A stretch of DNA of 64,000 bases from Enoplolaimus lenunculus (GCA_030248215.1 JASANG010002299.1:124001-188000); one strand, 5' to 3'; shown: positions 1 to 13,548, counted from the stretch's first letter. Made by a program: numbers and translations. The notes: a model not told the origin generated them from the letters alone.

Positions 1-584
1 ATTAAAAATTACTATACATGCAGTTTCAAAAACGCTCCACAAGAGCAATCAGATTTAAGTTGAACTAAATACGTTTCAATCATACTCGAAGAATTTTCTT
101 ACCATATCCTTGCTTACTTCCCATAATTGATCGAATCGAAGGCAAACCCCACATTTATTGTTTATTAAGCCAAACCTTAATCCTCAGCCAAATTCATTCA
201 TCCTGTCGTTACGTGGGGGTGGGAAGATTTCTATGAAAATAAAGTAAACAGTACCCTTATTTTTCCGTATGAATCAGTGTAATTTCACAAATTATCAACT
301 AATAATATTAACTATAAGCAATACATAAAATGAAATATAAACTCGTTAGCAGAACCGGGCGCATTATATACGATTTAAAAATTATTACCTTGCAAAATAA
401 ACCAGCTTCAGCCAACATCCAACGCCAAAACGTATATCGTAAACACTGCTCAGCAACTATACTTTCCACTGTATCGTTCAACATATTCCATTGAGCTGTT
501 CAGCGAAATACAATTGAAATTTTGATAAAGTTGTGTATCTGCGATATAAATATCAGGATATAGGCAACTTTATTTAAATTAATA

Positions 585-780
585 CACTAAAAATGGTGAG
601 TCAAATTGACTCTCTCCGAAATAGGCTTTTCCGGACTGCACAAACTGAGTCAAATTCGACTCACTGAGCGATTTATTGAGTGGAATTTGACTCTGACGGA
701 GTCGAATTTTGACTCAGTTTGTGTAGTCCGGAAAAGCCTATTTCGAAGAGAGTGAATTTCACTTACCATTTTTTGCAGTG
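585..780. mobile_element. Fold-back MITE, GAGTCAAATTGACTC family
   Basis: Near-palindrome with ends CACTRMAAAAATGGTGAGTC / GACTCACCATTTTTTGCAGTG-like, then CTCTCCGAAATAGGCTTTTC in inverted copies and a centre made of GAGTCAAATT repeats. Flanked by TA on both sides. Confidence 0.8.
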
Positions 781-2200
781 TAGTAGCAATTGCCACAGCG
801 AGCATTTTGAGATTGAAAACATTGTTCAGTCGCGAACATTTCCTAAAACCACTGGAATACATAACACAATATTTGAGAACATAAATAAATATGTATAAAC
901 ACAAGTGTCATGCTGTGGACGAAAAAGCGGAATAAATGTGTTGCAACAATAAGGATAAAATGATGTATAAATAGTTCATGTAGTTATATACACACAATAT
1001 ACATATTATGGATCCTGTCACACCATATATGAGAACAACATAAGTAATTATACTTCATTTCTGATTCAGCATCTCCATGCACCAATCGCAATGAAGTCCT
1101 ACACTGTTCGATGTCCTAAATTAGCAATTTTGGTGCAAACATCTACAATTATTAGTTTTTCTGCGAAAACATACCGTTCACTCAGAAACAACAGTACACA
1201 ATTATCCGACATCAAAAGCTTCGAAAACATTAAATAAAATGAGAAAATAAATACTCTGTTGCGTTTTAAAGCAATTTCAAACTACGCAGTTTTTAAATTT
1301 TAGACAATAAACTTAAACTGACCTGACCGCTAAAATGCTTAAATTGAAAAATTTGAAACACCGAATTTAAACTTCAATCGTCATCATATTGATATTTTCA
1401 CAAATAAATACCGATAAACTATTTGTCGAGTAACATTTTAAAATGATTTTTTCAACGGATTATCTAGTGCATGGATAAAAGCCCAAAACCACATTTACCA
1501 TACACAACCACTCAATGACGAACACACTCTTGTACGCGTTACACCAAATTTAAAGCTACTGCATAGGTCTTAAGCTTAGGCTTACATAAGCATTTTCCTA
1601 AACGTAAACCTAAACCCAAGCATGAGCCTAAGTCTGTGAGCAAAAAGTGTACCAGAGCTGATGACGGAAAAGATCACATTAAAATAGCGAGCGAAATTCA
1701 ATGCATAGTTACAGTATTAATGGTTACATCCAGCCAGACGCAAAAACAAAATAATTTGCAAGCAAAGATGATTTAGCTAAGTAAGCCTCTCTTTAATTAA
1801 AAGAGAAAAGCAGTTCAGAATTATCTTAAAAACTAAATCCTTATATAGGATTCTCGTATTACGCCACCTTCCAAACCGCAGGAAATGACATCGATATCTA
1901 ATGAGTTCGGACAGTGTAAACATACACAACTGTTTACTGATATTTTTTTAAATCTTTTCAATATTACAATTTGTTTCAAGTTTCCAAGGCTAGGCGACAT
2001 ATTAACGTCTAATTACGTTTCTGACCATCTTTAATGATTTATTTTTTAATTTTGATTCAAACTATAACACTTCAATTTTTTGCAACTGCGTACATTTACC
2101 GTTAGAAAATTTACCATACGTTTGCACAAGACCCAATGCATGGCACACCAAATTCCATTCGAGTTAGTAACCAACACAAACACACTTAGTTGATGCACGC

Positions 2201-2319
2201 TAAGGGTTGCGCTATACTTTACTGTGCCGCTATTAAAGTCTGATTTGTGGAGTTTTTAATAAAAAAAATTACATCGTACCGCGGGCTGCATCCAACGGCG
2301 AGTATAGCGCAACCCTAAA
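2201..2319. mobile_element. Short inverted-repeat element, AGGGTTGCGCTATACT
   Basis: AGGGTTGCGCTATACT and its complement AGTATAGCGCAACCCT enclose ~85 bp. A similar structure (AAGGGTTGCAGTATGCG ... GCAACCCTT) lies at about 6566-6702 in a CCT intron, and one end at 51818. Confidence 0.6.
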
Positions 2320-2358
2320 GCATTCATAATACAGAACATATCGACATAACCTATTACT

Positions 2359-2755
2359 CGACGATTCCAACAGAAACTTAATTTTGCCGGAACAGGAACA
2401 AGAATTGAATTTCTTTGAAGGAACAGGACCAAGAACCGGAATTGGAGATAAATTTCATAACCGAATTACTGCTGGACATTTTAGAAAACTTGCTAAAAAT
2501 GGCACACGAATTTTCAGCTATTTCATCACCAAGTTTTACGAAGACACATCAGAAACAGTTTAGTAACAAAATTGAAGTAATTACAAAAGCACTCATGTCA
2601 AAATAATAACTTTGCAAAAACAAAGTTTCAAATATTTCCATGTTTAGGAATAATTTGCCACAAAAACGTAAAAATTCCGGTTCCTGCATCATTGAATGCA
2701 GGAACAGGAACAGGTACACGAATTGAACTTCTGCCGAAATTCCGGTTGAACCCTG
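2359..2755. mobile_element. hAT-type MITE, GGTTCAAC family
   Basis: Left end has drifted (CGACGATTCCAAC), right end is GTTGAACCCTG; exact 8-bp duplication CTATTACT flanks both sides. The interior carries GGAACAGGAACA repeats and a chance 63-codon ORF. Confidence 0.82.
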
Positions 2756-3278
2756 CTATTACTAGAAAAGTACTTGAAAAAGGACATTTACTATATGATA
2801 CCAACCCTAGAGTTAAGATAGCAGCGTCGTTTGTTACATATTTTTGAATACCTCTTTAGCCCAACAGAACGGCCTTGTACATTTATGAGCTACGCCTCTA
2901 AATTTGTATAATATGAAATTGGTACCAGGATGCAACGGTTTGAAAACACCAGGAGCCGAATTTAAAAAGTAAAAAATTCAAAACCACGAATCGGAAAGTG
3001 AAAATTAAAAATGGTCGAAAAACTTTCATACCGAAGTTAGACTTCGAATTACACCCTCGCCTGTACGAGCACCAAATCAAGCCAATAAAATAAAATGCAT
3101 AATATCACTGCTCAAATCACAATAACAATCAAGTCCAAATCACGGGCGCAAATTTTCGAGCCAAGAACTTGCGGTTGCATATTTTGTTCGAAAAACGCTC
3201 AGCCGCAAATTACAACAGGAAGTTCTCGCAGTCAAAGTTTGCACCTGTGAACAGAGCTATCCACGACCGTAACTACTT

Positions 3279-6200
3279 CTAGCACCTGTCTGACCTTTTA
3301 ATATCCTTTCGCCGTTCAACAGGAGAGCTTTGTAAAGATCCTGTACTTGTGGAATTACGAACCACCGCAGTGGCCGTGTCTTCTCCTCCCACAAAGCCTT
3401 CATCTTGTTCTTCTTCACTTGGCGTCCTTCGAGCTGCTTGGGATCGTCTTGTTCTGTAATGACTACTTGACGTTTGCCCATTCGCATCCGCGTCTGCATC
3501 TGTTAATATCCGCGGCTGCTCGTCACTATCAAAATTGTTTCCGTTTATAGCACTCGACGAATGTGGCGAAGGACTTCGACTTGTAATTGCACGAATACGC
3601 CCTATTGCTGTACTCTGAAACATTCGTGTTTCGTTTAAATACACAATGTCTGGGTTTCAATTACACTATATATTTTATAGTTGTGTACTCGCTGAGCAAT
3701 TCTTTTAGCACATTTTGGTTTCTAAAAGCGTACTTAAGTTAAGCAAAAGAATACTGTCGTCAAGCAATTCAAGTAAGTACTTACGCAAACTACTATGTAT
3801 ACAACTAAGTAAGAACTTAGCATCCCAGCCAATACATTATGGAATCTGCTCTCCTCAGCCAAAGCGTCTCGATAACTATTTGTTTAGACATCATATAAAT
3901 TTCAAATACAAACTGAATGTAATTAAAATGTAAAGCTTAGTATGAAAGCCCAGTTTTTGACAATAAAATTTTTCGCATCATCTTCAAATATAATCCGCCG
4001 ACAAAACTTTTAAGTCACAGTAAAAACGCTGTGCCGTAAACACATGTCAACATTTCTTCTCATCAGTATATATCTTAAGCCTAGAAACTAACAATTTGGC
4101 CATCCGAATGAAACATTTGCAAAAAGCTGAGGATCAATTCTTTCGACCGATCTTCCCATTTGTGAAGTATTTCTTTGGCTTCTTCAATCTTATTCTGTAG
4201 TCGAAACTGCTTTTCCTAAAATAGAACAAAATGAGTTGACCAATTTCAAGCAATGTAACCTCCATAACTACATGGTTTGCACCTTCTTGTAATGTAATAT
4301 ATTTTTGACTAAACCTGTTCATATGTGGCGTCACTGCCACAAATCAAATTAATAATATACTGAATGAGACCAATCGTGCTTTGGGCATTACCACAGTGAG
4401 GTCAGGTTAAACCAAATTAAACTGTAAATAAACATATATTTACGGCAAACAAGGGTTCAAACTTCAGTTCGGTTTTTTGTACAATAATTAAATCTTAAAG
4501 TAACTAATTTTCAACTATTTACAAAGCACCACTTAAAGTGCTTTTGTGTTTAAGGTCGCATCTCGTCAAGTTGTCACGTCACAAAGTAAACAAAACTATC
4601 GTGCAACTTCCACAACATCACGTGACACTGGAGCATTTTAGCTTCAATGTCCCTAATACTGTAGTTTTCTAGTGTACATCACACTGCGCCCCCAATGTTA
4701 CATGACATACGTATGCTATTGTGGAAATTGCACTACTCGAATTTCACTATTTACCCGAACAAACGACAAATTCAGTTCTTTCGCTGTGCTTCCTCGAGCC
4801 AAATTTCGGCGCACATAACTATCGTAGTCTTTGATAATTCGGCCCACAACGTCAGTTGTCGATACGCCTGTTACAGTAAGCAAATAAAAAGTTAAACACC
4901 TATACACAAAAAATTATCATTCTTACCATCATCAGCCAAAAAAATTACGCTCTGTGTTAACATTACAGTAACAAATTTTCAAACTTGCAAGCCAAAAAGT
5001 CTTAGTTTAAAATTTTGTTGCGAAAATAGCTGATATATACCATACTTTGCTATACGGGCAATCAAAAACTGATAATAACTACTACTCTGCAAGAGTGTAT
5101 CAAAATACTGGCATGGCTACAAATTAAAACAGCATCAATGACAAACACCGCAAATAATCAGGTATCTTTTCGAATGTAAAACATAAGCCAACTGCTATTT
5201 ACAATTACAACTGTAGTGTGCACTTAAAAATACATAGCAGTTGCTACCGCACGACTAATAGAAGCCCAGCTGCAACTCGGGATAGATGTCAGTCTCTACG
5301 GGATAGATGTCAGTCTCTACCAATGCCGCAATCCTAACATTCGGGCAGATAGTTCCCTAAAACGAGGGCTCCTTTCCGGCTGCTGTTACTGCAAAAATTG
5401 ATTCCTGTTCCTGTTCCGGCATTGGAAAACGCAGGAACTGGAATTTTTAAAATGACGTTCCAATCATTTAGACATTAAGAATATTGTAGTTACAAAATTA
5501 TTATAAGAACTTCACACCTCACGCCTTTCATCCTATCTCATTCAGTTTGGGTAATTAGTTGTTCCATTAAAATATTTCGTGAGTAATTTTGCAAGAGTGG
5601 CGACAATGAAGAAGAAATAGACACAGCGAAAAAACACGAACAAGGCACATTTTTGACAAGTTTACTAAAAAGTAAAACACTAATTCGGCGTTGAAAATTT
5701 TTAAGATTCCGGTGCTGATTCTGTTCCGGTAAAAACAGTTCAATTGCGGCTCTTATTCCGGTAAAATTTAGTTGCTGTCGGAATCCTGCTAAAAATACTC
5801 ACCATCAGTGCGTTTGGTTTCCACAAACATTCCAGCCCGCCGGAATTTATCATATAAATCTTCTTGTCCAGGCGCAGCATACGGTAACGCATCGTGTGCA
5901 ATAAAATCAACCTAAAATCATCAGTCATGTCTCGACCGTTAACCAACCGCTGTACCCATTTCTTGCGGGCACCACCTTACTTATTTGCCTCCTGTGAACA
6001 AAAATTAAAAAGTAATTTCTGTTTCAAGTAGACCTTTTAGTTGTTCATGATATTAATATTATCATGATTTTATATTGCGAACTCACCTTGAGTGCTTTCA
6101 GGAAATCCATAGTCACGTACCACGGTGCATCTCGATAAACTTCATCCACATAACGACAGTGTCGCAACGCTTCGTAACGTTCGTCTTCAAGTGTCACAGT

Positions 6201-9200
6201 TTTGCCTTTAAATTTGTGCGTTGAGCCATCACCGCATACTGAAAATATAACATTTATTCACTATACATCAAATACAATTTGAAAACCACGCCAATATTCG
6301 CAATTACATAATAATATCCTGATAATAAACGCGAATGAACATCCGCGTCGTCAAGGACGTACGCAGGAAGACGGAAAGCTTACTCCGAAGACGAAATTTC
6401 GCCACCACTTGAAATTTTTGTACAGGCTTTTACCGGTTCATCTAAAAGCGAATTCAACTGGTATATACACTTCTAACGCCACCCAAAACCACAAATTCAG
6501 ATATCACGTCTAGCCAAAATGCATCCCAGAAAAACAATACAATTAAATTTTTTGGTTTGGAACCAAATCTAAGGGTTGCAGTATGCGTTGCTGCACTGTG
6601 TATCACTACAGGCCGGTGTGCATCGTCACGAGTCACAAAAAATATTTTTGACGTTGCGCGTCGCCGTGTGGTGATTCGCGGCAAGTATGGTGCAACCCTT
6701 ATTCCAGCTGTCCGAAAGCATTTTCGACGTCTGGCGTTAGTATGTAATCATCCCATCATAATATTGGATCTGGCCCGCAGGTAATCTCAAAGTTATATCG
6801 GTTTCTGCTAGTAACCACTCTGTCACTGGTTCAGAGAATTCGGCTCAAGCTGCGAAGAAAGAAATCACTGTAAATACACTGCAGTCTCGTTCTCCTTTTG
6901 CTGCAATTCTAAATCCAATACACTTGTGTGTTTCAAATCAATAAAGCCCTATTCACACGTGCAAGATATATAGAAGCAAAATGTTGCATATGATGAAAGT
7001 TTCAGTGCCTAATTTAAGAGCGTTTTCTTCTAATTGCTTACCTCCAACGATTAAGTAAACTTGAGAATTTGGGAATGATTGTTTGGCTTGTAGTAATTGC
7101 CGAGCGTGTCCAAAATGAAACAAATCATATATGCCATCAGCGTAAATTCGGACAGGTCTTCCGGCTGTAAACAGAAGCAATCGATAAAACAGTGTCTCAA
7201 TTTACGTAAGTAATTACATGTATTGACACCAAAGTAAGCGGAAACACAAAAAGATTAGTTTCAAACATCTCGGAATTTTATATGTACTCAAATTCCACTA
7301 AAAATTGCCAGTGCGTTACTATACTTTTCGACTATTTTAATGCCGTCCGGCGTCGTGCGGCACCCGTACAACAACGCACGTAAATTGCCGTGCGGCACCG
7401 TATAAGAATTTGTAAAAAAAGTTGTCGGACTTCCGGTTTCACACGACAACTATCGCGCCGCCATAAAATAATAAAAATGCGCAAAATTATAAATCGTGTC
7501 CTAATTCCTGATCCGGATACAACCAGATAGTAATTCAGCTCATACCGGCACCGGATATACGGTCATACCCTGCAGTTAATGTACTGAGCAACGAATGAAA
7601 ACGCTAACCTAGAGACAGTAGTTAGTTTTGATAATTATTACACGTACGTATGTATATATTTTAAGAAAAGTTATTATTGAGCGAAAGAATACTCATTCAA
7701 ATACTTAGTTAAAAAACATTGATACAGGGTAAAAATTCTACAAACTTCAAGCTGCATAAATTTTGTGCGAATCTTAACTTTACATCAAACCCTACAATAT
7801 TGGTAGTATGCAACGTACCGGTTCCAGCTGTCGCCATCTCGTGAGTAATTTTCTTTGTATAATCAATTTGTTCACGTTCCGCCACTGCTTCAGCATCAGT
7901 TGAGAATGGTGCCGGTGACGATAAACTGTACTAAAATCATAATATTTACATATATATTTGTAGATATATATACATATATATGTATATATACATATATACA
8001 TATATATCAATTATTCGACGACGTCGCCAAACCATAGCATCCGGTATTCTAAACAAATTCAACAAAAAATTTCCTTATTCTCAAACAACGTCATACCGAA
8101 CAAACATACGCTGGTGAACAAAGCACCAAAATGCTGCCAAATCTCTCAGTGTACGAAAGTCAGTGTTACTAAACATTTACGTGGCTTTAAAATCGCTTTA
8201 GCAAAGTTACAATCAACATTTTCGTTCGCTTGACATATTTCAGTTGCGTTAAACTAATCGTAATGTTCAGCAGAAATGTTCATAACAATACGCGTTCAGC
8301 GCAACGACTTAATTTGTCACAATATTGGAGAGTCTACGAATTGCGTACAGAGCTCCCTAAAACGGTTGTTGTACAGTGTTGACCGCTATAAAGCTCACAA
8401 CCTTAGCTCCTAACTTCTGCTGATAACTAGCTTCCCAGACCAAACCAGGCGATCGCACGCTACCGGGCATTCCCTGGGTCTTGACAGAATCAGGGGGGCT
8501 TCCACCGGATGTTCACTGTTCGCAGAAGACGGGAGCTTTTGAGTGAGGGCGTTAATTTTTGCCGAAAAAATTTATCTAAATATTCGTTCTAACCACGCCT
8601 AATCGCGTGTATTGTAAACAGACTTTACATAACAGTTATCTTCTACAATATCATAACCAAAAAATTATACACAAATGTGTTTGATCCAAAAAAGATACAT
8701 TTTTAATGCTTCAAAACGTTCAACCGGTGGAAAACTGTTGACTGATTGGGGCTTCAACACAGGGGGGAGGGGCGGCTGGACGGTGGCGTCACGTCAACCG
8801 GGAAGAGGTGAATCTTGAGTGTGTGAATTTTTATTGACAAAATCACTGTTTGCAACGGAAAATCCCATTTACAAATACCGGAACGCTCATGCATACCATG
8901 AATGAAACACACCTTACACCTTACACGTTTATCAATTACATTACAACTCAAAAGTTATACCAAAAGTGTGTTTAACGTCCACAAAGTTAAATTTTTAGGC
9001 TAAAAAATGCTCAAACCCGGGAAAATTTATCAATTACATTACAACTCAAAAGTTATACCAAAAGTGTGTTTAACGTCCACAAAGTTAAATTTTTAGGCTA
9101 AAAAATGCTCAAACCCGGGAAAATTTATCAATTACATTACAACTCAAAAGTTATACCAAAAGTGTGTTTAACGTCCACAAAGTTAAATTTTTAGGCTAAA

Positions 9201-9656
9201 AATGCTCAAACCTGGCAAAATTGAACTTAGGGCAATATGGCCGAGATGTAGGACCCACCGCCGCCAGTAGCCAACTCCCAGGGGTTGCGCAAATCCAGTT
9301 TGAGGTTTTGGTCGACGGAGTTCTCCATCAATAGCAAGCCATCAGCCCTATAACCCACACATTCTACTTACGACTCGCTTCGACTTCAACGGTGGTGCAC
9401 CGTCACATTCAGGATCATAATCGACGCTATCATCGCACTGAGTAGACCCAGTCACCGCTCTCGTGGTCCGTTCCTCTTTATCCTGGTCACCCTTCTTGAT
9501 GACGTCACCAGGTCCGCCCTCGTTTACTGCCACTGACGTCATTGAAGACTCTACTGAGCGTTCTGCAATGCCACGGCGTTTACGTGCTCGATACGTTGGC
9601 TGAGAATCGCTCGTTAAACTAGCGTAAGAAGTGACATTACCAGATTTTGTTGCCAT
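3279..9656 (-). CDS. PCYT1: Choline-phosphate cytidylyltransferase (CCT), 8 exons, 450 aa
   Basis: Makes CDP-choline from CTP and phosphocholine, the rate-setting step of phosphatidylcholine synthesis. Coding exons in transcript order: 9656-9372, 7930-7819, 7164-7042, 6238-6087, 5911-5803, 4867-4755, 4215-4093, 3614-3279; all introns are GT-AG and phases agree. Residues 1-95 are hydrophilic with a basic RARKRR stretch (23-28) that could be a nuclear signal. The catalytic core has the nucleotidyltransferase motif HFGH (149-152) in YDLFHFGH and the second signature RTDGVSTT (258-265), plus RYVDEV. The tail from about 340 is Ser/Pro-rich with SP and TP sites, as in the phosphorylated region of known CCTs. 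The lipid-binding helix region (about 299-339) looks shorter than in vertebrates. The donor of the exon ending at 4093 is GTTAGT. The start is the first ATG of exon 1. Family identity is certain; exon 8 acceptor and the exon 7 donor are inferred from phase. Confidence 0.93.
5394..5788. mobile_element. hAT-type MITE, GGTTCAAC family, inside CCT intron
   Basis: Interior and right end (CGGAATCCTG) match the family of 2359-2755 and 20018-20429; the left end is not clear. It lies in the CCT intron and stops roughly 10-15 bp from the 5' splice site of the exon that ends at 5803. Confidence 0.65.
6566..6702. mobile_element. Short inverted-repeat element, AAGGGTTGC ends, CCT intron
   Basis: AAGGGTTGCAGTATGCG at left and AGTATGGTGCAACCCTT at right, GC-rich centre. 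Probably the same group as 2201-2319. Confidence 0.5.
8929..9222. repeat. 97-bp tandem repeat, three copies
   Basis: Unit begins TTATCAATTACATTACAACT and ends CTCAAACCCGGGAAAA; copies at about 8929, 9027 and 9124 are nearly identical. Located in CCT intron 1. Confidence 0.92.
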
Positions 9657-9867
9657 TAAAATCTACTATATATAATCATAAAACCAACCAGCAATTGAAT
9701 AATAATAATGATGACATTAATCTCTAAATAATGTGAATCAGCTTTAAACTACTGCTAGCAAAATTGAAAAAAATTTAGTACAACCTATTTTGCAAAATAT
9801 ATAAAAAATTTACTGTTTACACCGATTCAAGTGAAAACATTACTACGTATATATCACGTTATCCAGT

Positions 9868-10286
9868 CAGGATTCCAACAAAAACTAAGATTTTGGTGGA
9901 ACAGGTACATATTGAATTTATTTGCAGGAACCGGAACAGGAACAGAAGCCAAAATTTGAAGTAATTTTCAGCACCGAATTACAGTAGAAAACTTGCCAAA
10001 AAAGGCTCAAGCGAATTAATTTTCAGCTATTTCATCATCAAGTTTCGGGGAAAAACATCAGAAACGGTTTATTTTAACAAAAGTTGAACGAATTGCCAAA
10101 AACCTTCATTAAGAAAGAACAATTTTTCAAAAACAAAATTTCCAATGTTTAAATGAGTATAAATTATTTGCCACAAAACCGTAAAAATTCCGGTTCCTGC
10201 ATCACTGAATGCACGACTAGGAGCCGGGACAGGAATTGAATTTTTGCAGGAATTCTGGCTGGAACAGGAATTCCGGTTGAACCCGG
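9868..10286. mobile_element. hAT-type MITE, GGTTCAAC family, degraded
   Basis: CAGGATTCCAAC at left, GGTTGAACCCGG at right, interior similar to 2359-2755 over most of its length (GGAACAGGAACAG, CCTGCATCA, CCGGTTGAACCC). No clean target duplication. Confidence 0.72.
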
Positions 10287-10426
10287 CTATAGTCACCCAG
10301 TGTATTTCGCATTTAACAAAACTTCAGCTACTACGTAACACTGCAAAGATCATACACTTCTGCTCCTAATTGTGCTGTGGTGAAAACAACACAAAAAGTT
10401 ATAATATTCGTAATATACATACATAC

Positions 10427-10829
10427 CAGGGTGCAACCGGAATTCCGGTTCCGGTTCCGGCATTTTTTCACCTTCCGGTTCCGGTTCCGGTAAATTTTTA
10501 CCGGATTTAAAAATTCCGGTGTTGAAATTTGGCCGTTTTCTTAACTTTGCTAATTTTTAAGAATCTCTTTTGAAAGCCACTTGTACTCCGAATATAAGCC
10601 ATTGATGGTGGATTTCACTTCAGTCGACGACCAAAATCTAAAATACAACAAATAAAATAAATACCTATGTTCGACTAAGGTTATTTCACAAATAATAGAG
10701 CAAAAAATAAGATTAAAATGAAATTTTTGGTGAAATGCATTTTTCACTTTCCGGTTTTGTTTCCGGTTCCGGTAAAATTTTCAAATTCCGGTTCCGGTTC
10801 CGGTAAATTGTAATTCCGGTTGCACCCTG
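10427..10829. mobile_element. hAT-type MITE, CAGGGTGCAACCGG ends, 8-bp TSD
   Basis: Inverted ends CAGGGTGCAACCGG / CCGGTTGCACCCTG, subterminal TTCCGG repeats, flanked by exact 8-bp duplication ATACATAC (10419-10426 and 10830-10837). The ~403-bp element has no transposase. It is nearly identical inside to the copy at 21680-22070, which suggests recent movement. Confidence 0.9.
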
Positions 10830-11017
10830 ATACATACATATATATCGTACAGGACGCACGAACGTTGCTTAAATCGATCTCATAGACAACTTAAACTGTC
10901 ACGAAATAAAAAACAATACACAATGTAACGGCGATGGCCCGTATTTAAATTTTAAAATTCTATACGAGAACATGAAAACTTTGCCATCAGATTCAAATTT
11001 AAACCAATTACTACCAT

Positions 11018-11203
11018 GGGCCCATGTATAGAACAGGGTTGGATCGTTTTCCGGAAGGGCTGTAACAGAGTCAGCTTAAGCTTTAGACTATATTTTTTGC
11101 TTAGGCTTAGGCTTTAGGAATAGGATCATCCTTACGCTTATGATTAGGCTTTGGAATATGGTTAAAAAGTACTACTGTTCCGGCCCTGTTCTATACATGG
11201 GCT
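11018..11203. mobile_element. TTAGGC-bearing MITE, type B
   Basis: Ends GGCCCATGTATAGAACAGGG / CCCTGTTCTATACATGGGC; short TTAGGC block inside. Flanks CTACCATG and CTACGATG match at seven of eight positions. Confidence 0.8.
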
Positions 11204-11291
11204 CTACGATGGTATAGCATATTTACATATGAAACCAAACAAAATCAAAATGAGTATTTTCTCAGGTTTCTTTGAGAGCCTAACCGCGACC

Positions 11292-11603
11292 CAGGGTGTA
11301 AAGCGGAACTGGATTATACCGGAATCGGAACAGCAAATTCGTACCGGAATTGTAATCGGAATAGGAATCGGAACAAGAAATTTTGTGAATGTACGGATAA
11401 GTTGTATTGACAAATCATGTTGATTTATGGTGTCTGTTGACAGGCAACAATTTTCAAAAAGGTTGCATGAACAAGTTGGCGATGATTTTTGGTTGTATAA
11501 AGCTAAACTAGAATCAATTCGATTTTGATTGATTGTGCAATCGGAATCGGAACTCGTTTTGAACCAGAATTCTAATCGGAAACGGAATTTCGGTTGCGCC
11601 CTG
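11292..11603. mobile_element. hAT-type MITE, CAGGGTGTAAAGCGG ends
   Basis: Ends CAGGGTGTAAAGCGG and TTCGGTTGCGCCCTG, with GGAATCGGAA repeats inside. Flanks CCGCGACC and CAGTGACC agree at six of eight positions, a decayed duplication. A truncated relative lies at 27564-27642 in carbonic anhydrase intron 1. Confidence 0.7.
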
Positions 11604-13074
11604 CAGTGACCATTTCATAGTAAGGGCGTCGCCAGGAGGGTTTACAAGTCTGCCCTCTTTGATATTTTACTAAAGGCTTTTAGATACTTTTTCCATTTAC
11701 AACACACGAAAATCGTTATAATTTTTATAGGACGTAACCTTCCGTTTCCAGAATCCTGGCTACAGCCTCTGTTTTAACAGCAAAGGAATTGAATTTTTTG
11801 CCATAATACGAACACGAATCGGATTTTAAAATCATTTCCGCCAAACCCACCGTAATTGAACACATCCGAAATCTTGGAAAATTTTTTCAAAACAATTCCT
11901 GCATTATTAAACTTCGACAAATAATATTTAAATAATTTATTTCAACACGATTTCAAGTAGAGCGAGTGTGATGTTGAACAAATGTAATTTAAACACAATA
12001 AATCAGAGGCCCTCAATCTGCAATACAATTAGTTGACTCTGTATTTTTCGAGGCATTATTTGTTGTGGAATTATTCGTTTCTATTAAACGTATTGTTACG
12101 AACGAAATTAACTGGTTGTAATGCATTGAAACCAAAATTAATTCTTGTCAAAAGTCAGAAAACCAATTGAGCCCTATTCACACGTGCACGTTTTTGCTGC
12201 GAGAACTTGCAACTGCAACTTGTGGTTGCCAGTTTTGTCCAAACTCCCGTTCGGAAAACTTGCCGCTGCAAATAATTCATTAAAAAATCATTTTGCATAT
12301 AATACATCGAATTTCATCAGCTACTTAAATATTTACTTACCCTAAGTACGGTTTTAAAAACGACAAAATAATTAAGTGATTACTTAGTACGTAGTTAAGT
12401 ACTAAGTTGTACTTGAGTAGGGTTTCAGAAACCCAGCCAATGTCTCGAAACTTCATAATTTGATTACAATATGTCTTTTTCCTATAAGTTCCGGTATAAC
12501 TATTTCGTGCTATGTGCATCAATTAATTACAATATCCACAAACGGAATTTCATAGTCGTTTTCATATTCCACTATTCCGCAGCAAATTATATTTTTGGAT
12601 GTTCACAATTCAAAATATGTAAAAATTCATTAGTGTTGTTGACGATATCGAACACACCACATTGTGTCGGCTACATAACAGTGCTTAAACATTGGTCTCA
12701 CGCTATTAGAAATTTTTGACAATTCTCATCTCAAAATCCACAATGCAAAGAACGTTGAACATTTTCCAGCGGGGGAATCATTTTTCTAGGAAAGGCTAAG
12801 CCCCCCCCCCCCATTTTGATCCCTCCTTGTCTACAGGCCCGAACACGGTACAAAAGCGTAAAATAAATTAGCGTTCCCTGCCTGCGTCGTAAACAAATTA
12901 ATAAAATCACAAAAAACCACACGCTTTCAACAATACTATACGTATATCTGTATACGTCGTACAGCGTCATAAAATCATTTTTAAACACAGCAACAGAACA
13001 AAAAAAACCGAAAACATATACATCAACGTTCATCAATTTTCCCACCGTGTCCAGGAACTATATACATTATATTT

Positions 13075-13270
13075 GGACAATGTTACTTTAACGGGCGTAA
13101 CAGTAGATTAAGCGTATTCCTAAGCCCATGCCTAAGTCTAAGCGTTGCAAAAGCGTATTCCTAAGCCTAAGCGTAAGCCTAAACCTAAGAAAAAAATGTA
13201 ATCTTGAATCTAAACCTACTCTTTTATGGACCCACCAGAAACCTGGACGCCCCTTAAAGCAACATGGGCC
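13075..13270. mobile_element. TTAGGC-bearing MITE, type A
   Basis: Inverted ends GGMCAATGTTACTTTAA / TTAAAGCAACATGGGCC, interior with two blocks of CCTAAG hexamers (complement of TTAGGC), exact 8-bp duplication TTATATTT on both sides. No ORF. Confidence 0.85.
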
Positions 13271-13548
13271 TTATATTTGTTGACTTTGTAAAATATCTTC
13301 ATTATTAGTATCGTACACCTGCCTTAAACGCATTTCTCTTCGCTGCTACAAATTAATATACACTGAAATTGTGACGTCAAAACACGAAAAATAAAGCAAT
13401 GTCTACATTTAAATAGCAATTAAGTGTACTCGTCAGCGGCGCGCGACACCGCCCGCTCTCGAGTAAAACGATACGCTTGGTCGAGTTTCAAAATTTGTCC
13501 GACGAAACACGGTATCGTACGATTAACCCCAAAATACTACCCATTGGC

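Larger units (their letters stand above)
1..3278. other. Intergenic, repeat-bearing
   Basis: Holds a fold-back MITE (585-780), a decayed TTAGGC-type remnant (about 1566-1650), a GGGTTGC inverted-repeat element (2201-2319) and an hAT-type MITE (2359-2755). A degraded member of the CACGTGCA repeat lies near 3140-3260. No supported gene seen in the remainder. Confidence 0.6.

Noticed and set aside
2415-2606. 63-codon ORF starting MKEQDQEPELEINF
   Set aside because: Lies wholly inside an hAT MITE whose other copies do not conserve the frame.
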